Shown here piece by piece: positions 1 to 12,498 of a stretch of 64,000 nucleotides of DNA. Where the stretch lies: contig NW_024881278.1 of NCBI RefSeq assembly GCF_018691265.1, positions 10,044,001 through 10,108,000 of the forward strand, given 5' to 3'. The notes beneath the pieces are model-generated. The model made no database searches. It saw only the letters and a program-made list of their open reading frames with translations, and had not been told where the DNA came from. The stretch's first letter is position 1. The number at the start of each line of letters is the position of its first letter. The translations under genes were made by a program, and so were the position numbers. Origin of the DNA: Tyto alba (Eukaryota; Chordata; Aves; Strigiformes; Tytonidae).

Positions 1-2190
1 AGAGGTGAGGTCTCCAGATACCATGAATTCAAGTACAAATATAGAGCCAGATAGGTAATGTCAAATATCTCCACTCTTTTCTGATTAATAATAGAGTAAA
101 CCTAATTTATACCAGCTGCGGACTTCTACTCAAAAATTAACCAAAATGCTGGTTCATTGTTATTGGCTACATATTAAAAATGAGGTTGAAAAGGAAACAG
201 ATCAGTAGCAGAAAACACAGATAACAATAATACTATGCAATAGGGAAAAATACAAAAGTATGAGAAACAATCAAAAGTGCAGTTCATAGCTCAGAAAATA
301 GGACTGAGGAACTACTGTGTAATTAATAAAATTCAGAAAGTGTCAATCAAGTAAACAATCTGGTTTTGGGCAGATTGAAAATAGAGGGCCAAATTCTGTC
401 TTCAGCTGCTCATATGTGTTTTTATCTCCAAGGCAGAATTTACTTTATAATCTATGCGTGGATAACAACACAAAACAAGAGAAAGGGTGTTTTAGTGGTA
501 GCCACAAATGACAGACATGAGGCAAATCTGCTAGATTTAAGAGCTTTAATTGAGAAGGTTGGTCTTGCATAACAGCAGCAAAGTACATTGCCAATCTTTG
601 AATCTACCCTCTAATAAAATATCATTGTTAACTGTTAGCCCTTATGAATACAGCATTGGTTTCAAGCCAGAGAATCATAAGCAGTTGATTGTGCAGACAT
701 AATGGTAACAATTTCCACTAATTCCGTGTTGCAGCAGCTTAAAGGATGCAGCAGCATGAGAAAGAGATGCAACTGTTTGTGAAGAAAATATTATATTACT
801 GGTCTAGCCCATAAGAGGCTTAATTGGCAAAGAAATGGTTAAAAACTGATGGATTTTTGGAGTTGGCTAAGAAGGTGGATGAAGAAATATATGTCTAGGT
901 TCTCACTCTACAAAAGGCTAGAACACGACTCACCCTCAAAACAGAGTAGGGAATAGTGGGTGAAGAGAGACTGTTGGTGGGGTAGCATGAGACTGCTTTT
1001 CTAAGATCTTTGGTAAGATGAAAATTGCACATCTACTAGAATTTCAGTAGCAGATGTGCTTAATGAAAAGGATGCAACTGAAACAAAAGTCTATGTGGGC
1101 ATATTTTTTCCTCAAAGCACAGCAGTGCAGTTATGCGTATGTCGTAGATTTCATTTTGCAGCAGTTTGAGACTGAGGAGGCCACAGTAATTCAGCATGTC
1201 TTAACAATTCAGGTTCAGTAATAGTGGTAAGATTGTCAAAGGACATCAGTGAGGCAAAATTTTTAGGAAGAAGTAATGTCGCTGATTTGACCAATAAGTA
1301 AGCAGAAAAACAAAACAAGCTTTTGTTCTGCAAGCCTTCCTTTGGCAAGGACTCCACACAACAGTCTCAGGGTACCCTCTCATCTCCAAAAAACAGATAT
1401 CCTGTTTTCTGGAACTTGGGACCTGAGAGATCTCTACCAGAGTCAGTAACAGATAGTAACAGTTCTTCTGGAACACAAATTCTATTCTCATTCTGAGTGA
1501 TGCAAATGTGACATTTGGTTGCTTTCTTCCAAAATTGTGTAAGGTTTTGTTTGCATTCTCAAGAATTGAGAGTCATGTAGGCCGAAGATGAACACACAAT
1601 CTGGGAAAGAGACCACAAAAAAATGAATATGGACAGGGCTAAGAATAGGAATAGGATTTGTGCTCCAGAAGATTTGTTACTATCCTTTTCTCTACTTTTC
1701 TGTATTTTTGGTGACCTGAGACTGCCATATGTAGAGTCTGTGCCTGTACTGAGGACAAGCTTCATGGGGATTTGTGGTTCAGCCACACAGAAATGTAATG
1801 ACCTCAGTGACATATCTAGTCTAACTGTTCACTGGCAGGTGTTTCTCTAATAAACATTTAAAACTTTTCTGTGGTAGATATTCCACAACTTCCCTACCTG
1901 TGACCTGTTCTAATGTTTATTTTGCATTATAATTACAAAGTCCTACCTCATATCTAGCCTGTTTTTTAGCTTTCTAAAATTCTGTACTTCACAGGTAAAT
2001 GCAGAGAGCAATAGATAACCATCAAGTTTATAATGACTTTTTATAGCAAAGGAAGTTAAGCAGGTTCTTCCTTAGTCATCTCTATCAGTTCCTTTCAGAT
2101 TGGTAAATCATATTTTTAAATCTCATATTATTTTTGCCCTCCCTTGGGATCTTCCCAGTTTGTTTATGTCTTTCTTAAAGTGTGAAGGAG
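1..2190. other. AT-rich sequence, nothing recognised
   Basis: No repeat end, exon with splice signals, or RNA gene was recognised. Open frames are all under 100 codons, overlap each other on both strands and show no family motif. The simplest reading is intergenic or intronic single-copy DNA. Confidence 0.6.
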
Positions 2191-2199
2191 AATGGGACA

Positions 2200-3480
2200 A
2201 AGTACTTCAGTAAGGCTGTGTCTGTACCGAGACAAGTCGAGTGGAGTAATGACTAACCTTGTTGTACTCATGATGCTCCTGTTAGCACATCTCGGAAAGA
2301 CACTTGCCGTTTTTGGAGCACATTGTTTACTCTCACTTAGCCCAGAGTCTGTTACAGTCTTTGCCAGTTATTGCACATTTTGTGTTTGTACATTCTTTCT
2401 TCCTTCCTTTACAATCTGTATTGAATTTCGTCCTCTTGATTTCAAATCATTTTTCCATGTGGATCAAGATCATTACTGACTGTAAGCTTTTCATCCAAGG
2501 TGCTTTCAACCAGCTTGCCTTAGCCTACAGATTTTGTAGCTGGATTCTCTATTCCACCATGCAATTCTTCAGTGAGATAATTAAATAGAAGCAAAACTCA
2601 GCTAGACCTTTATTGAAGTGCCCTCCCAAAGTGATAGTGAACCATTGATAATTTTGAGTGCAGGGTATAATGCATCTGCCATAGACTAATATAACGACTC
2701 TCTTTTCCTTCTTCACATAGGAGAATGTCATGATACGCTGTCTCAAAAGCCTTACAAAAGTCAAAATCCATCACATCTACAGCTTCTCTACACTCTGCAG
2801 ACAGTTATCCTGTCACAGAAGTTAATGAGTTTGGTCTGATGTGACCTGCTCTTGACAAATCAAAGTTGTCTGTTTCTTTTCAGCTTATTACACTTGAGAG
2901 GATTAAAAACTGATTATTAATAATTTGTTACAGTATCTTTCCAGGTGTCAATGCAATGCTAACTTGTCTATAAATCCCCAGGTTCCTCTTTTCCACTTTT
3001 AAAAGCTGTTCACTTATTTGTCTTTTCTGAGGCCTCTGGGAACTCACCATTCTCCATGAGTTCTTGAAGATAATCGCTAATGGTTTGGAGATTGCTCTAG
3101 CTAGTTCCTTAAGCACTGTAGGGTGAGTTTCATCAGGCCCTTCTGATTTGAATTCATCTGACTTAAATACCCTGTCCTAATCCCTGCTCTTGCCCGTGCT
3201 TCTTTTCTCTTGCTCAAGCTAATTGTGATGAGCATTTTGAACATTTTCTGCAGACAGAAGCATAGAAGGCATTGAACACTGCAGCCTTCTCTGTGTCTGT
3301 CATTATCTGTCTCTTCTTTCTTTCAGTCTTTATTATCTTTATCTAGAGCTTTTTTCCTACTGCCTTTAAACTTGAGCAATCTGTAATTCATTTTGCACTG
3401 TAGCTTCTCAAGGTTTATTCCAGGCCATCTCTTGGCTTGTTCTACATATCCACCAAAGTGTTTAGCCTACATGTATTCAG
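2200..3480 (-). mobile_element. Ancient CR1-type LINE fragment (linker and reverse transcriptase)
   Basis: Read on the minus strand, this stretch gives an ordered but broken series of CR1 ORF2 motifs. Near 3290-3250 there is a peptide close to EKAAVFNAFYASV, which precedes the reverse transcriptase. At 3145-3055 it reads GPDETHPTVLKELA, then KPLAIIFKNSW. At 2785-2725 it reads VDVMDFDFCKAFETAYHDIL, the decayed form of the CR1 motif usually read as LDFSKAFDTVSHDIL. Further down, near 2560-2450, weak traces resemble the part after the catalytic block. Stops and frameshifts lie between the motifs, so the copy is dead. No CR1 3' tail is visible at the low-coordinate end, so it is truncated on both sides. 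It is much more diverged than the other CR1 pieces here. The limits are approximate. An L3-like or other jockey-clade LINE is possible. Confidence 0.72.
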
Positions 3481-6400
3481 ACTGCAGACTGGCTTAAAGT
3501 GTGTCTGGTGCAAATGTACTCACTGAGTATGCAGTATAGAGTCTCTGCCCTCTGCCCGTGTGTAATATATACAGTTTGACATATTGGACCTCCTGTGCCT
3601 GCCTGTTTGGAAATTGTACCCAAGGCCACTGGATCATCTAAGATACTATTGAGCTTTCTGATTTGACTTGCTTACTTCTTTCCTGTCCACAAGGGCAGCA
3701 AGAAGAGAATATGGTATGGGAATTCACAATGGAATATAAGTCTGTAGACTTCAGAAGTCTGTATTCAGACTTCTATATAATAGGGATATTGGTGAATGGC
3801 ATTATCTTCTCCATCAGCCTGAAATCCAGAGGAGAGGATTGTTTCCAGCTGCTACTGGGACAACTCCTTAGGACGCTATATAAGAGACTTTTGTAAAGAA
3901 AAAACCCACACATACTGCTTGTGGAATCTTAAATAGCAACATCCTTCAAAGTTGCCTCTTTACAGGGAGATTTTCAAGGGTATTATTGGAATTGTCATTT
4001 TCTTTGCCCTGAAAAGGCTGAGAGATATCTTATAGGATAGCTTACAACATACTTCAAAAACGGCTGTGGCTGTGCAGAAGAGCTCTGGGAAACTGCATCA
4101 TAATAATTACAGTTCTGCAAAAAGAAGGGTTTAGTTTGTAATTATTCACTGGAAGGGTGAGAGATGTTCAATTGCTGGTGGTAATTTCTGAAATAACATC
4201 AGCCAAGCTGCTGCATCAGGGTTTGTTCAGAGGACATGCTGTATTGGTCTTTGGTCCCACACTGGGTTTATCCTGAGCGCTGAGAAGAGTTGCTGAGCGT
4301 AGCAGAGCTCACTCTGCTCAGCCTCCCTCTGCTCTGACTACATAGGAACCGGCAGAGAAGCTGCTGCTCTGACACCCTAGTGCAATGCTGCTCTGGACTA
4401 GTCCTTGACATGTCTGCCCTGGGGGGACCTGAAATTCCTAGACCTGTTTATTTTCTGAGTGTGAACTGTTCAGCAGATGAAATGAAATGCTAGTCAAATG
4501 AATGCACATTAGGCATTTCCCCATTACAGCAGGAAGTGTGCAGGAGCCTCTGATAACCGTAGCTTTGGGAGATTTTTTTTTTATTCCCTGCATGCTCTAA
4601 ACTGCCACAGTTCCAGTGAGACCTGCAAGGACTTGGCACCTCTGGTTATTGGGCCTTTTGCTGGGTAAAATAGGTAAATATTAATTCAAGAGCTGATTCA
4701 AAAGATAATCTCTCAAGAAGGAGGCTTTCTGGAGATATTACTACTTGTTTTTTTTTCTGTATGGTTGCATTGCCTTGAGGCCTGTATCGGTGCTCAGGAG
4801 TCTGCATGCACAGGTAATAGCAAGAGAGTTTACTGCAGTGCAGGAGGGATAGTAAGGCCCATTAAATACAACATATTACTAACAGTGGTATTGTTCTGTA
4901 TCTGAAGTGTTGACAGTGAAACAAAATAGAATTCACTTTTATTTTTAAACCTGTGACAGATTAGGAGACAAATCTATATGCAGCTGTATCAATTTGCTAC
5001 CTCCGTTTTGCTTTGCAAAGGCAGTTTTGATTGCAGAGCTGTCCTGTGCCATGCTATAGACTCCACTGAGACTTCATGTTGCACTGAATCAGCAGGCTGT
5101 CAAGCTTTGAGAATCACCAATTCAGACAAGGCTTTCACAAAGAGATAACTGTTTCTTAGCCAAGAAAATCGTGTTTTTCAGGAATCTATAACAGTTATGC
5201 ATTGAAACTGAGGTAGGGAATAACATCTACGTGTCTGTTTTACGTCAGCTTTGCTTGTGTTGTTGCAAAAATAGAAATGATTGGGTTAGTAATCTTTCTA
5301 AAATGTCTCTGTCTTAAATCAACTAGTTGGTGGTCACAAAAGGCTCAGGCACTAACTGGAAAATCTTATAAACAGAGAGGTTTCTGCTTTTGCAGAAAGG
5401 TCTGCTCAGGCTCCTTGGGTGTTTTGCAGGGCACAAGTGTAATTCTCAGGCATCTGGCCAGTGAAGTGTAAATTCTGACAAAACAATTCAGTGGAAGTCT
5501 AAACTCGGGGAGTGACTCAAAACACAAATTTAAATAATGATGTCTAGAGCTGAAAGGCAGTGTGTGTAAAGGAAGATGTGGAAGCTGTGTGAGACCAGAG
5601 ACATACACGTGTCATTTGGCTTCTGCAAAGTCATATGCTGTTTGGATTATACTGATGTCCAACTGAAAAATATGCAGGGACCGAGATTTTAAGTCAGGAT
5701 TGTACGGAAATGAAAAAGTTAATACAGAATGCTACATCCATCCTGTGCTCTTGTCCAAAGGCTTTTGGCCTTAATTGATACCACACACAAACTCAATTTG
5801 AAGAGAAATGTTATCAGCAGACCCCCTAAGATTTGCATTTGAAGCATTGTTTTCCATTGCCTTATGTTTTATGGAGCTTAAAAACAGATTTTGTATCCAT
5901 CTGTGGTGGCTGAATTCTTCAGAAGTCAGAAATCTCCATATACATCAGCCTGTATGACAGGCAGCAAACCACCTGTGAGTCTTGATGCAGTGAGGGGGAT
6001 TTCTTGTAGGAGGAGGCAGTTTTGGTGCAATGGCCTGGGTATTGTTGGGTTTAAAATGATTATGGAGTCAATTAGAAGACCTGCTCTACTGAGCATGAAT
6101 GCATGTTGAACAAGAAAAATGCCCTAATATGCAAAGGGACATAAAATAGCATCTTCCCTCCCTTTGGAAGCCTCTCTGATCTCATATGTGGTGGTGAGGG
6201 CTCTCTACACCAGACTGCAGAGGTCCTGCTGAGTCTGCAGGAGGGTGGGATTCAGGTTCTTAAAGAATTTTAAAATCCACTAGATACTTAAGCATCTTGT
6301 TGCTAAATCATGAATTTCTACTCCATAGTTGCACTCTTTACATGGCATAGGTTGACTGGAGAAAGAGAGTCCTGGAAACCTGGCTCTCTGAGTATCTGTT

Positions 6401-7056
6401 TTTCTAGAGTGCAATGCACAGCACAGAAACATGATGATGAGTAGTCCTCCATGGAATTGCAGCTTTTCATCTTCCTAAATATGCTCTGGTTCTTGACATT
6501 TAAATAGTTGTGGGTTTTGTTTTCTTTAAAGTCCTTGTCAGTAAAGGACAAGGACATAGCAAAATATACAAGCACTTGTATGATTAAATACTTGATTTCT
6601 TCTGTGTAAACCTTTTGTCTGAGTGAAATATCCATTTGGAAGCTTTGATAGCTTACAATGTGAAAACATGAATTCAGGTCTATGGATGAGATTCTTAAAG
6701 TGGCTGGGGAGATGCACAGGCTGAGAGGTGTATTTCAGAGCTGTGACATGTCTTCCAGTGCCAGTCCCAAAGGCTGTCAGGTTAGCAAGCACTCAGAATT
6801 CAGGACCATCACTGAGGTAGGTAAGTGTTTCCCAGTGGTGCTGAAATGTGTTCAAGTATATGAATAAGATGGACTCAGCTAAATAATTTAAAAAAGGCTG
6901 TTTTACAGCACTGGTGAAACTTTATGGAACACAAAGATATCTCCCCTCACATTTGTTAGCTTTTTATTTATTGTTCTAAACTCCCATACTTTTGTTAAAA
7001 AATATATTAATAAATACAGTAGTATTGAAACATCTACTCACATACAGTTACGTTAG
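3481..7056. other. Single-copy-like sequence, nothing recognised
   Basis: No repeat terminus, convincing exon or RNA gene was seen. A slightly GC-richer patch near 4270-4440 has no matching open frame or splice signals. The 105-codon minus-strand frame at 6318-6635 has no recognisable motif. Confidence 0.55.
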
Positions 7057-7250
7057 CTGTGTGTCATGGTTTGGGCCTGGTTGGCAGCCAACCACAATGC
7101 AGCAGCTCTCTCTCCCTTCCCCTCCGGCAATGAGAAGGGACAGAGAGCCAGGCTTGGGGTCCGAGATAGGACTGGGATGGGGAGAAAATTCCCCTTTATG
7201 GTCACGAGCAAAGTGCAGACTCGTTAGGGGAAGAAAAAAAAGAACATACA

Positions 7251-7256
7251 TTTATT
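7251..7256 (-). promoter_or_regulatory. LTR polyadenylation signal AATAAA (copy A)
   Basis: TTTATT on the plus strand is AATAAA in LTR orientation, about 190 bases before the LTR end. The same signal sits at the matching place in the copy at 61727. It would mark the end of R in the provirus. Confidence 0.6.
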
Positions 7257-7471
7257 ACAGACACTAACAACACATAACAGAGTAGGACAGTGAGAAGCAC
7301 TGCCACATCTTGAGAACACCTTCCCCCCACCCCTCCCTTCCTCTTGGGCTCAGCTCTGCTCCCGATATCTCTACCTCCTCCCCCAGTGGCGCAGGGGCAG
7401 GGAATGGGGGGTTCAGTCAGCGCTGCCACTTCTCTTATCTTCAGTGAGGGGAGTGTCTGGAACTTGTTCCT

Positions 7472-7678
7472 CCTGCTCCATCGTGGTCCCCCTCTCACAG
7501 GAGACAGTCCTCCACAAACTTTCTCTGACTTGAATTCCTCCCACGGGCCGCAGCGTTCCCCACACTGCTCCGTCATGGGTCACTAACTTCCTCTGACTGG
7601 ATTCCTTCCCACGGCTGCAGCCCTTCCCGAGCTGCTCCGGTGTGGGACTCCCCCGCATGCTGCAATCCTCCCAGCACT
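7472..7678 (-). repeat. Imperfect ~45-bp tandem units inside the LTR (copy A)
   Basis: On the plus strand the units start near ctgctcc, pass through a cccacgg-like core and a gctgcag-like block, and repeat about four times with strong divergence. The same array is seen in the LTRs at 53147 and 61727, so it belongs to the family consensus. One frame through the array stays open in more than one copy. Regulatory repeats and a coding remnant are both possible. Confidence 0.6.
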
Positions 7679-7968
7679 GAATTACAGCAGCGGGTCTACC
7701 TTTTCCCATGAGACCCTGGCCTTCTTCGGGCACAGAACCTTGATCAGCTGAGCAGGAGCAACAGGCCATAAATCAATGTCTGCTCCACTGTAGATCTTCA
7801 CGGGTGGCGGGGGGGGCCACCCTGCCGTCTCCCCACAGGATACAGGGGGGTCTTTGCTCCGGCACACCTCCCCCCTCCTTTCTTCCTCCGTTCCTCCACT
7901 GACCTTGGTGTTCACGCAGCTGCAGCAACTCCTCCTCACAAGTCCCACTGCCCGTCACCATGTCCCTT

Positions 7969-7976
7969 CTTAAATA
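7969..7976 (-). promoter_or_regulatory. LTR TATA-like box (copy A)
   Basis: The LTR-strand sequence TATTTAAG lies about 160 bases inside the 5' end of the LTR and is kept in the copies at 53147 and 61727. It is the likely core promoter of the former provirus. Confidence 0.5.
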
Positions 7977-8133
7977 CGTTATCGCAGAGGCACAGCTGAT
8001 GGGCTCAATTTCCCAAACAGAAGTGGAGCTGACTTGGAGCTGGGGGAGCTTCGAGAAGCTTCTCACAGGGGGCCGCCCTGATAGCCCCCTCCCCTGCCAC
8101 CAAAAAACTCCACCACTCACTCAACCCAGGACA

Positions 8134-9940
8134 CTGTGTTGGATAGTCAGTAGGGTTTCAAAGCCTGATAAAGTTAGTCTCTGCTAACAGCTATCAATGT
8201 TATCACTTTGTCACAAGTATGTAATAATTTCCAGCACTAGATTTACAGAGTTGATCATTCCAAGCCAGGAGAAAGTAGCCAGATTAATAAGACAATGTGA
8301 AAATGTATGTTTTTCCCCACTGACACAACACTGGAGAAAGGCGTCTGATATGCCACTGAAAGGAAAAAAAACCTGCCACTTAAATGAACAGAAGAGTTGT
8401 TATCTTTACATACTTTATGGAACTTTATAGATCCTTTCTCACTATGGACCTTCAGCAGTGAAAGCAGGATGGAAATTGCAGTGATTAGTGAACTCTAGAT
8501 ACTTAGAGATGACTGGAAGTTGCTTGTGTATATCTGGAGATGTTTTGTGTATTTTTCTATAATACTTGGTTATTTTAAATAGATTGAGAAGGGTCCCTAA
8601 TAGTCAGGAGCCAGGTGCACTAGCTTCACTGTTCTGCCTAAAAGAGTGGCTGTAAACCTTATGTATCACTTTGTTACTACAGCATCAGAAGTTATACATC
8701 TATATCTGCTTGCACTTCACTGAGATGACCTGTGTCATTTACTTTCCTTTGCTCTTTCATGTGTCTTACATAAGCACACACACATATATATACACAGAGT
8801 TGGTTTTATTTTTCAAATTCCTGTAAGCTGGTTTGTTAGTTTGAACATTCATGAAGACTGGGTTTTGTTTACAGTGAGATGTGCAGTCATCAATGCATGC
8901 AATCAAGGTTTGGTTGATCAGCTCAGAGCTCCAGGAGCTGTTTGTACCTTTCCCACAAGTCTGCTCTATTTAATGTGATCTCTCAGTCTTGTTGACTTCT
9001 GTCAACTTCACATCTCCTGATGAGATACAGTTTATGCTTACTGTGTACCCAGGAGGTTTTACTACTGTCACAGGTTCCTCACTGTTAGTTTCAACATCCT
9101 CTGTTAGAAGGATCTGTGGAAGGGCTCCTACCTGACAAAATGAAATCGCTGAAGCAATGAACTTACTTCGTGTGGTGTTGTTTTAGGATTCATGTCTGGG
9201 AATTGGAAAGTTGATGGGTTAAATGGTTAGCCATTATTTGATATATTACTCCATTTTGAAGCTTTCTAAAGGTTTTTCTCACTTTTACACCTTAAGAAAC
9301 GTGTAATAGCTAGTTAGAATGAACAGTGTTTCAGTAGGTTGAGTAATGTAGTCAGTATGAATTAAAGTAATACGATTACTGATAAATTGCTTTTATTCAT
9401 TCAGCTGTCTTTCAGGGGACTAATGGTCTTTCCAAGCCTCAGAGAATGTGTTCTTCCCAGGTGCATAGAGTCTCCCATGTCTACATGGATCACTGTGGCT
9501 TGGAGCAGAGCTAGTGCAGACAAGGAACAAAACTGCAACCAATTTGACAAGGCTGGAGTGGATGCTCCATACTGGTTGTAATTCCAACAGTTCAGCCTCG
9601 AAGAGAGCAATTCTTGTGTGCGGTCAAGGTTAAAATGAAGGCTATTAATTTCTGGAAAGATCATGAGAACAGGACAAGTCAACAGAATTGTCCATTGTGG
9701 AGTCTATTTTTGGTTTAATAATGCTCTTTTGGAGCAATTTAAACTGAAATCTGAGCAGGCTTGAGGTCTTCATCTTATAATAGTGAGGGCTAGTACAGTG
9801 CCCTTGGGCTCTTCTCAGCTAGCATCCTTTGTTTTCAGAAGCTACTGCCCTTGTGAAAGTGATAACATGGTCCATAATGAGCAAAACTGTATACATTTTG
9901 TGTATGTCTCAAGTAAATGACTACAGTGATCTGGTAATGG
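8134..9940. other. Single-copy-like sequence with a short CA/TA microsatellite
   Basis: Starts with the right target duplication of the LTR (8134-8138). A mixed (CA)n(TA)n(CA)n run is at 8775-8796. Nothing else was recognised. Confidence 0.5.
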
Positions 9941-10440
9941 GATCACAGAATCATGGGATGGCTGAGGTAGGAAGGCACCTCTGGAGATCTAGTTCAACTC
10001 CCCCTGCTCAAAGCAGGGTCATCTTGAGCCAGTTGCTTAGGGCATTGTTCAGGCAGGCTTTGAGTATCTCCAAGGATGGAGACTCCACAGCCCCTCTGGG
10101 CAGCCTGTGCCAGTGTTCAACCATACTCCTGGTAAAACAGGGTTTTCTTATGTTTCCTGTATTTCAGTTTGTGCCTGTTATCTCCTTTATTGTCACTGGA
10201 TATTGTTGAGAAGAATCTGGCTTCATCTCCTTTACTCTCCCATGAAGTATTTGTACAGATTGATAGGCTCCCCCTGAACCTTCTCTTCTCCAGACTGAAC
10301 AGTCCCAGATCTCTCAGCCTCTCTTTCTGTGAGAGATGTTCCAGTCTCCCTTCATCATCACTGTGTCCCTGTGCTGGATTCACTCCAGTATGTCCATGTT
10401 TCTCTTGTACTGGGAACCTGGACCCTGCTTCCTCCCATTG
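9941..10440 (-). mobile_element. CR1 LINE, 5'-truncated 3' end
   Basis: The plus strand starts ATCACAGAATCATGGGATGG, the complement of the CR1 3' tail and UTR end. The minus-strand translation at 10383-10117 reads [21 protein letters not shown], the well-known CR1 ORF2 C-terminal block [19 protein letters not shown]. The matching upstream phrase around 10370-10437 is also CR1-like before the copy fades. Frameshifts break the frame. It is a dead 5'-truncated insertion of about 0.5 kb. Confidence 0.88.
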
Positions 10441-10639
10441 TATGCTTCCTTTTTATGGTTCTTTTTTTTGGAACCTCCTTGTGCATCCATGCAGACCTTC
10501 TGTGACCTCCTTTGCTTGACTTACTACAAAGGCCATCCTTAGGTTTGGAAAACATGATCTTTGAAAAGTCCCTCACCCCCAGCTGTGAAGCAGAATTTAC
10601 CTCACCAGCTTAACCTAACTTGCATGACTACTGTTTTCC

Positions 10640-11280
10640 TTTGTGTTAAGGTAATTTGCACCATCTGGGGTCCAATTCAGACTCAGGGAGTCACTGCACA
10701 CCACCCAAGACTTTACTGCTAGGACCTAAGTGCCTTCACAAAGGGTGGTTCCAGTGAACTGACGGGCACCCCAATTGACTCCTTGACACATACTCACACA
10801 CTTACACATTCATTTGGATGGTATTACCCCTGCAGTTCAGACCCTAGGTTTCCTGCAACAGTGTATAAGGTGCCAGATTATACAACAAAATAATTTGAGT
10901 GGTACAGCAGTAGCTCAATCTGGGTGCCTCTGAAGAGAGACCCCAAGCAAAGAAATCCCTGGGCAATTGTAACCTTACAGTCTATGCACCCCCCCCTCAT
11001 GTGCTCTTCATGTACCTTTTGATCCAATGGTGATTTCTGGTCTGGGATCTTCTAACATCTTATTGGATTCCTTCTGTGTCTCCAGGCAGGCCATTAACTG
11101 TTATTATCTTATCCAGCTACAGTTTCTGCTGCCTCCTTATCTTCTGGTAAGATGTAGCCTCCTTACCTTCCGCTTTGCGCTGACTCCGGAGTTCCTCTTT
11201 TGCTTCACTAGTAAAAGGTCAGCGTATCGAGGTGAAAGTTCACAGCTTGTGGCCTAAGACTTCAGCAAATTTAGCTACTG
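10640..11280. other. Unclassified repeat-like stretch, possible LTR remnant
   Basis: This segment differs in texture from its AT-rich surroundings. It has ordered phrases such as GGGAGTCACTGCACACCACC, a run of C at 10989-10996, a TATAA at 10863-10867, and several CpG near 11165-11230. It looks like part of an LTR or another interspersed repeat, but I found no second copy here and no TG...CA ends with a target duplication. The 76-codon frame at 11027-11257 is not recognisable. Confidence 0.3.
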
Positions 11281-11847
11281 ATGCTAAGTAATATTAAGCA
11301 AACAGTATATCAAATTGTACAACATCATGCTATAACCCACGTGTCCTAATGCTAAATGATTGACTCTGAGGGATTTCTTCTACTTAAAACTTAATTAAGA
11401 TAAACAACCAGTATGAACAACTAGTATTTTTTAACATTTGTGCCTCAAGGAACTATCTGCATATTTTGCCTGATATTTTTCAAGAAACCTTAAGGAAACA
11501 AGGCACCTAACTGGCATTGTAGCATAGCTCTATGGTAACTAGAGCATCCTAAACATTCAGACTAAATTAATATTGCTCATCTTCCAAAAGGCAAAATTCA
11601 TAACCTGTTTGATGTCACAATTTTTGACACAGCTTAAAAATACATGATTAAGGGCTTAGCTTCTATATATTTTTGGTGTCAGATGTTGGATAGTTTTCCC
11701 CATTTTCCCTTCAGTCTCTCTCTTTATGCTATATAGCAATTTTGGTAGAGCAAGGCCCCATTCAAAACTCATAATATGTCCTTTCCACTTAAGTCTTTTG
11801 TGGCAGAATTTCCACGAGTGAGATTCTTCACAGCATCCTTACATTTT
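11281..11847. other. AT-rich gap, nothing recognised
   Basis: Plain AT-rich sequence between the unclassified stretch and the next CR1 end. Confidence 0.55.
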
Positions 11848-12192
11848 ATAGAATCATAGAATGGTTTGGGTTGGAAAGGACCATTAAAGGTCATCAAGTC
11901 CAACCCCCCACCCCCTCGCAGTGAGCAGGGACATCTTCAGCTAGATCAGGCTGCTCAGAGCCCCATCCAGCCTGACCTTGAGTGTTTCCAGGGATGGGGC
12001 ATCTATCACCTCTCTGGGCAACCTGTTCCAGTGTTCCACCACCCTCATTGTAAAAAATTTCTTCCATATATTTAGTCTCAATCTACCCTCTTTTACTTTA
12101 TAAACCTTTACTCCTTGTCCTGTCACAACAGGCCCAACTAAATGTTTGTCCCCATCTTTCTTATAAGCCCCCTTTAAGCATTGAAAGGCTGC
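11848..12192 (-). mobile_element. CR1 LINE, 5'-truncated 3' end with ORF2 C-terminus
   Basis: The plus strand starts with ATAGAATCATAGAATGGTTT, the complement of a typical bird CR1 3' tail. On the minus strand, 12126-11941 encodes the end of ORF2. The residues FFTMRVVEHWNRLPREV and, at the very end, VRLDGALSSLI before a stop match the usual CR1 C-terminus. The short 3' UTR follows. The frame is intact over this 61-codon piece, so this is one of the younger CR1 copies in the window. It is truncated at about 12192. Confidence 0.95.
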
Positions 12193-12498
12193 AAATTTTA
12201 GCTTACCTTTGAGTATTCAATCTGTTTCCTTATGGTTTAGATAGGGAGTTTCTAAGTTTGCACAGTGTGTACAACTGTCCTTTTGCCTGAGACTGGTTGC
12301 AGCTCTGTGATCTGGATAATTGTGTCATTGCTCCCAGTTCCTGAGTCTTAAATACAAGAATTGCTGATTCTCCCAGCTTATTTGGGACTGATGCAGAGGA
12401 CTTGTTTTTACTGCAATGTTCATATCCATGGTGTCCTATGGGGGGAAGGGGGGGAACCAGCCTCCACTTGGGGAGCTCTTTGGCATTGAAGGTGTGTG
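12193..12498. other. Short gap, nothing recognised
   Basis: About 300 bases of unassigned sequence between a CR1 end and an LTR fragment. The minus-strand 131-codon frame that crosses it (12230-12625) runs into the LTR fragment and has no family motif. Confidence 0.5.

Larger units (their letters stand above)
7062..8133 (-). mobile_element. Solo LTR of an endogenous retrovirus, copy A
   Basis: On the minus strand the element begins TGTCCTGGGTTGAGTGAG and ends CCCAAACCATGACA, the TG...CA ends of a retroviral LTR. It is about 1072 bp long. The host 5-mer ctgtg lies directly on both sides (7057-7061 and 8134-8138), a perfect target-site duplication, so both ends are original. It has a TATA-like TATTTAAG and an AATAAA signal in the expected order. 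No internal viral sequence follows, so it is a solo LTR left by recombination between two LTRs. It is the same family as the element at 61727-62990, with roughly nine bases in ten or more identical by eye, and is related to the older copy at 53147-53890. The 5-bp duplication suggests a class III (ERVL/spuma-like) integrase, which is inference. Confidence 0.92.

Noticed and set aside
388..420. ggccaaattctgtcttcagc as part of an ancient amniote SINE-like repeat
   Set aside because: Similar short phrases occur near 57049 and 42120, but the matches are too short and the rest of the repeat is absent.
7202..8120. Several 80-124-codon frames on both strands
   Set aside because: All lie within LTR copy A and are frames of the GC-rich LTR sequence, not independent genes.
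9829..10209. 126-codon plus-strand frame
   Set aside because: Its second half is antisense to a CR1 3' end, and the first half has no motif.
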